IMG/VR virus record: IMGVR_UViG_3300032217_000592
Coordinates: 1 to 36,629 of that record
Reading direction: 5' to 3' (one strand)
Length of the DNA stretch: 36,629 bases
From: a virus
A program made the translations under genes and the position numbers. Position 1 is the stretch's first letter; every line of letters starts with the position of its first letter. Positions 33,770 through 36,629 of the stretch are shown here, one piece after another. Below the pieces are notes generated by a model. It searched no databases, was not told where the DNA came from, and was given only the letters and a program-made list of their open reading frames with translations.

Positions 33770-35698
33770 ATGGACCCACTAGATAAATATCTTAAACAGC
33801 CAGTTAAACCTCAGCCACAAGGTTTTAATCCTGCATCTTTATTACCTGCTGTTCTAGGAACTGCTGGCACTATTGGTGGAGCAATTATTGGTGGTCCAGT
33901 TGGTGCTGGTGTTGGTGGAGCGTTGGGTGGTGGAGCAGGTTCTGCTCTTGAGCAAGCATTAAGTGGTCGTGCTTTAGACCCTGGTACAGTGGCAAAAGAA
34001 GCTGCTATTTCTGGTGTGTTGGGTTACGGTCCATTGAGGGCTGTTGGTGCTGTTACTGGCATTCGTGCAGGTAGAACTGCTGCTGAAGCTGTAGCTCGTA
34101 GGACTGGCACACAGGCTGCTCAGGCTCTGGCTCCAACTGCTGCTGGCGTGCCGAGATTAACAAGTGCTGCTGGTCGTGCTGCTACAATGCAGACTGGTAT
34201 AGGTGCTGAAACTCGGTATCTTGGTCAAAATCTTGGAACAAATCGTGCAACACGAGTATTAAGTGTTGTTTACAATAAAGCTGGTGTAAGTTCAATAGAT
34301 GATTCCGTAAACGCACTGCCAAAAGTTGAACAGTTTGCAAAACAGGTTGGTAAAAATATATCTGATACAATTAAGCCAGTTAAAATTCCAGCACAAACAT
34401 TTACCGCTGAAAAAAATACTTTACTTAGTGACCTAACTAATAAATTTTCTGCTGTCAAAAGTGTCAACTATAAGAATAGTGAATTTGCTAAGAACACACT
34501 TAAAGCTGTTCGTTCTGCTAAAACACCAGATGACCTATGGCAAATTAAAAAGCAAATTTCAAATGAGGCTATTAGCTGGACACGAAACCCACAGTCTATG
34601 GTTCCTGGTTCTGAGATGTTTGCTCGTAGTGCAACACAATCTCTTAATAGTTCAATCAACAAGTTAGTACCTAGTGTTAAACCACTAAACGCTGACTTTA
34701 GTGATGCAATGGTAGCGCAAGATATACTTGGTGCAATAGCTAGGTCTCCAAGGGGAATCAATGCCCCACTTCCGCTTATGAACAGAATTAGTGGTCGTCC
34801 ATTACAAAGAGCCGCTGGTGTTCTTGCTGGTACTGGCAGACAAGCTGCTCCTGCCACTGGACAAGTAGCACAGCCTCTTGTTCCATCTGCTGCACAAGGC
34901 ATGACTCGGCTAGAACAAGCCCTACGCTTTGGTGGTCAGGGTCGTGCGCCATTGGTTGAAGGTGGTATTGGTGCAAACATAGCAACCCTTCGTGGCTTAG
35001 CTCCTGGACAAATAGCAGGTGCTGTTAGAACTGCTGCTCCTAGTGCTGCCAAACGACAATTGGTTGGTGCTGTTATCGGCGGTAAATTCAATCTTGAATC
35101 TGCTAACCCATCTATCGCTGATGAACAGGCATTTGTTGAAACAACACAGCCAGTAGCTGCTCCACAAGCAGTTAATCCATACCCAATAGAGAACATGCTG
35201 TACGATGTGTCTCGTGACCCGAAGAACGCTAACAAGTACATTGCTATCTTTAATACTGTTCAGTCTAATATCAAGAACCAGACTAAGACTCAGAATCTTA
35301 CTGAAGCACAACAGGCTCGCCAAGACATTATTGGTTTGCTTAATGATGTTACTAACCAAATCAATTCTGGTGGTGTCATTATCGGTCCTAAAGGTATCCT
35401 TGGAAAGATTGAAATGGCTAAAGCTGGCTTTGGCATAGGTGACCAGAACACTGTTGACTTCTACACAAATCTTGGTAACCTCCTTGCAACAATCGCTCGT
35501 ACTCGTGGTGGTACATCATTTACTGCCAATGAACAGAAGATGTTGGAACGATACGCACCTAACATTAACGACAGCGAACAAGAGATTCGCTCTAAGCTCA
35601 ATAACTTAGCTAAACAGTTCCCAGCAGGCGGTACAGGCACAACAGTATTTAGCCCAGCAGATATACAAAATCAAGCGTTAATGGGGTTAGGAGAATAA
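33770..35698 (+). CDS. Probable ejection protein 2, with glycine-rich membrane segment
   Basis: 642 residues. Residues about 22-55 (LLPAVLGTAGTIGGAIIGGP, VGAGVGGALGGGAGSALEQA) form a glycine-zipper hydrophobic stretch, as in proteins that insert into the host envelope during DNA entry. The rest is Ala/Gly-rich helical (IRAGRTAAEAVARRTGTQAA) with a central charged domain (about 185-290) and a C-terminal helical domain (about 440-600). It is the longest late gene after the fibre. It probably forms the trans-envelope channel with the product of 32921-33760, by analogy to P22 gp7, gp16 and gp20. Sequence similarity to those is not evident. Confidence 0.6.
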   Translation: MDPLDKYLKQPVKPQPQGFNPASLLPAVLGTAGTIGGAIIGGPVGAGVGGALGGGAGSALEQALSGRALDPGTVAKEAAISGVLGYGPLRAVGAVTGIRAGRTAAEAVARRTGTQAAQALAPTAAGVPRLTSAAGRAATMQTGIGAETRYLGQNLGTNRATRVLSVVYNKAGVSSIDDSVNALPKVEQFAKQVGKNISDTIKPVKIPAQTFTAEKNTLLSDLTNKFSAVKSVNYKNSEFAKNTLKAVRSAKTPDDLWQIKKQISNEAISWTRNPQSMVPGSEMFARSATQSLNSSINKLVPSVKPLNADFSDAMVAQDILGAIARSPRGINAPLPLMNRISGRPLQRAAGVLAGTGRQAAPATGQVAQPLVPSAAQGMTRLEQALRFGGQGRAPLVEGGIGANIATLRGLAPGQIAGAVRTAAPSAAKRQLVGAVIGGKFNLESANPSIADEQAFVETTQPVAAPQAVNPYPIENMLYDVSRDPKNANKYIAIFNTVQSNIKNQTKTQNLTEAQQARQDIIGLLNDVTNQINSGGVIIGPKGILGKIEMAKAGFGIGDQNTVDFYTNLGNLLATIARTRGGTSFTANEQKMLERYAPNINDSEQEIRSKLNNLAKQFPAGGTGTTVFSPADIQNQALMGLGE

Positions 35699-35699
35699 C

Positions 35700-36191
35700 A
35701 TGGGTCTTATTAGCTTTAGTAACATTCCAGACGGAACAACCATTGATGGTTCAGATGTCAACACCCCTATGAACACCATCTATGATGAGTTCAATGGAAA
35801 AATAGATAGCAATAACTTAAAGGATGGCGCTGTAACTGGTGCGAAAATTGCTGCCACTACTATCACGCCAGACAAGGTTGCTGGTCCAACTACTATCACT
35901 TCTAATGCTACTATTACACCTACAACTACTACTCGTGGTGTTGTTGTCACAGCTCTTGCAACTAACGCTACAATCGCTGCACCTTCTGGAACACCATACG
36001 ATACACAAACTCTTATTATCCGAATCAAGGACGATGGAACTTCTCGTACACTTACTTGGGACGCAACCTATGTAAACTGTGGCGTGACAAAACCTGCTTC
36101 TACAACTGCTGGTAAAACCGTGTATGTCGTAGTTGCCTACAATAGTTCACTGACCCGTTGGGATGTGGTGTCTGTTAGTCGTGAGGCATAA
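35700..36191 (+). CDS. Short tail fibre-like protein
   Basis: 163 residues. ISFSNIPDGTTIDGSDVNTP, FNGKIDSNNLKDGAVTGAKI and TTITPDKVAG give a stalk pattern with the I-x-x-x-N-L-K-D-G-A-V-T motif common in fibres of Gram-positive phages. A Thr/Ala-rich middle and a beta-sandwich tip (TLIIRIKDDGTSRTLTWDAT to VVVAYNSSLTRWDVVSV) follow. Its stop is two bases before the next start. Confidence 0.75.
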   Translation: MGLISFSNIPDGTTIDGSDVNTPMNTIYDEFNGKIDSNNLKDGAVTGAKIAATTITPDKVAGPTTITSNATITPTTTTRGVVVTALATNATIAAPSGTPYDTQTLIIRIKDDGTSRTLTWDATYVNCGVTKPASTTAGKTVYVVVAYNSSLTRWDVVSVSREA

Positions 36192-36193
36192 CA

Positions 36194-36629
36194 ATGGCTA
36201 ACTGGGACAGAAAATTCTCCAATGGTTCGTTCTTCAATAACTGGAACGGGCGATTGGTTTACAATGTCAACAGCCAAAGTATTGCAAACAATACAAGCAA
36301 TATATCCTTAACCCTGCAAGCATTTTCAGATAGTGGTGCATACACACAAAACGGAACTTGGGACGGGCGTATCTATATAAATGGAAACCAAGTTGCTCGC
36401 TCAGTTATAAGTGCCAATATTGCTAACTCTCCTGTAACGCTAACATCCTGGACTGGTGATGTGGGGCATAACGGTGACGGTACATTAACCATCACTCTTG
36501 GTGACTATATAAATGCACCAATTAATGAAATGGTTTATGGAACGCTTGGCTGGACACTACCAACCATTCCTCGTTATGCCAACTTTACATCTCTTACTGC
36601 AACAAATATTACAGATGTCGGCTTTACTG
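36194..36629 (+). CDS. N-terminal part of the wrap-around fibre/minor tail protein (partial)
   Basis: Begins MANWDRKFSNGSFFNNWNGR, with ISLTLQAFSDSGAYTQNGTW and GTLTITLGDYINAPINEMVY, a beta-sandwich-like region. The frame is open to the window end and is continued by bases 3-344 after joining the 93-base repeat. The complete protein has about 228 residues. There is no separate ribosome site beyond coupling to the upstream stop. Confidence 0.8.
   Translation, partial: MANWDRKFSNGSFFNNWNGRLVYNVNSQSIANNTSNISLTLQAFSDSGAYTQNGTWDGRIYINGNQVARSVISANIANSPVTLTSWTGDVGHNGDGTLTITLGDYINAPINEMVYGTLGWTLPTIPRYANFTSLTATNITDVGFT
36537..36629. repeat. 93-bp direct terminal repeat, right copy
   Basis: Identical to bases 1-93. 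Removing one copy gives a circle of 36536 bases with the tail gene intact. Confidence 0.95.

Noticed and set aside
1-36629. CRISPR array or Cas system, suggested by the Cas4-like nuclease
   Set aside because: No array of regular direct repeats and no other Cas gene; Cas4-like nucleases are common in phage recombination modules.
1-36629. UGA recoding (host with code 4 or 25)
   Set aside because: Many genes end in TGA with coupled starts (ATGA), and core virion proteins have no internal TGA.
1-36629. Integrase and attachment site
   Set aside because: No tyrosine or serine recombinase motif was seen, and no tRNA-like 3' end to serve as attP.

Overview
The window is a complete or nearly complete genome of a tailed phage (about 36.5 kb of unique sequence). 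The first 93 bases (1-93) are repeated exactly as the last 93 (36537-36629), and one tail gene starts at 36194, runs off the right end and finishes at 344. The map is therefore circular. The virion genes look podovirus-like of the P22 type: large terminase, 632-residue portal, scaffold, short HK97-fold-type coat, an adaptor, a nozzle-like beta-rich protein, two probable ejection proteins and several fibre genes. There is no tape measure, sheath or baseplate gene. TGA is used as an ordinary stop, which rules out hosts that recode UGA. The host cannot be named. A small membrane protein like one found in actinobacteriophages (3018-3293), SD-less starts and extended -10 promoters would fit an actinobacterium or one of its Saccharibacteria episymbionts, but this is inference.

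Layout: one divergent promoter region (about 14985-15052) drives everything. The minus-strand early block runs from 14952 down to 4672. It holds about 25 small genes, an HNH endonuclease, a Cas4-like nuclease, an SSB-like protein, a RusA resolvase, an AP2-type DNA-binding protein, a methyltransferase, a glycosyltransferase and a replication initiator. The plus-strand late block starts at 15053 and runs TerS, TerL, portal, scaffold, coat, a glycosylation cassette (two paralogous glycosyltransferases plus an SDR epimerase), fibres, adaptor, nozzle, ejection proteins and more fibres. It continues across the junction into an XhlA-like protein, amidase, holin, metallophosphoesterase and an HNH gene, and ends at 4670, one base from the end of the early block.

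Replication and regulation are the most interesting part. The initiator gene carries four phased palindromic iterons next to a pyrimidine-rich repeat tract, the arrangement of the lambda origin inside gene O. Upstream is a leader with an intrinsic terminator whose loop is complementary, at two places, to earlier leader sequence, so it looks like a transcription attenuator. No polymerase, helicase, integrase or repressor was recognised, so replication must lean on the host.

Other unusual features: at least six genes have a sigma70-type -10 hexamer exactly 6 nt before the ATG and no Shine-Dalgarno (leaderless transcription as a system); self-contained candidate small RNA genes lie at 1620-1732 and 21899-21969; a tiny membrane-protein gene can only be read through a -1 frameshift on an A-AAA-AAG heptamer; there are two repeated operator-like motifs; and a 720-base structured gap with an antisense small gene separates the terminase subunits.
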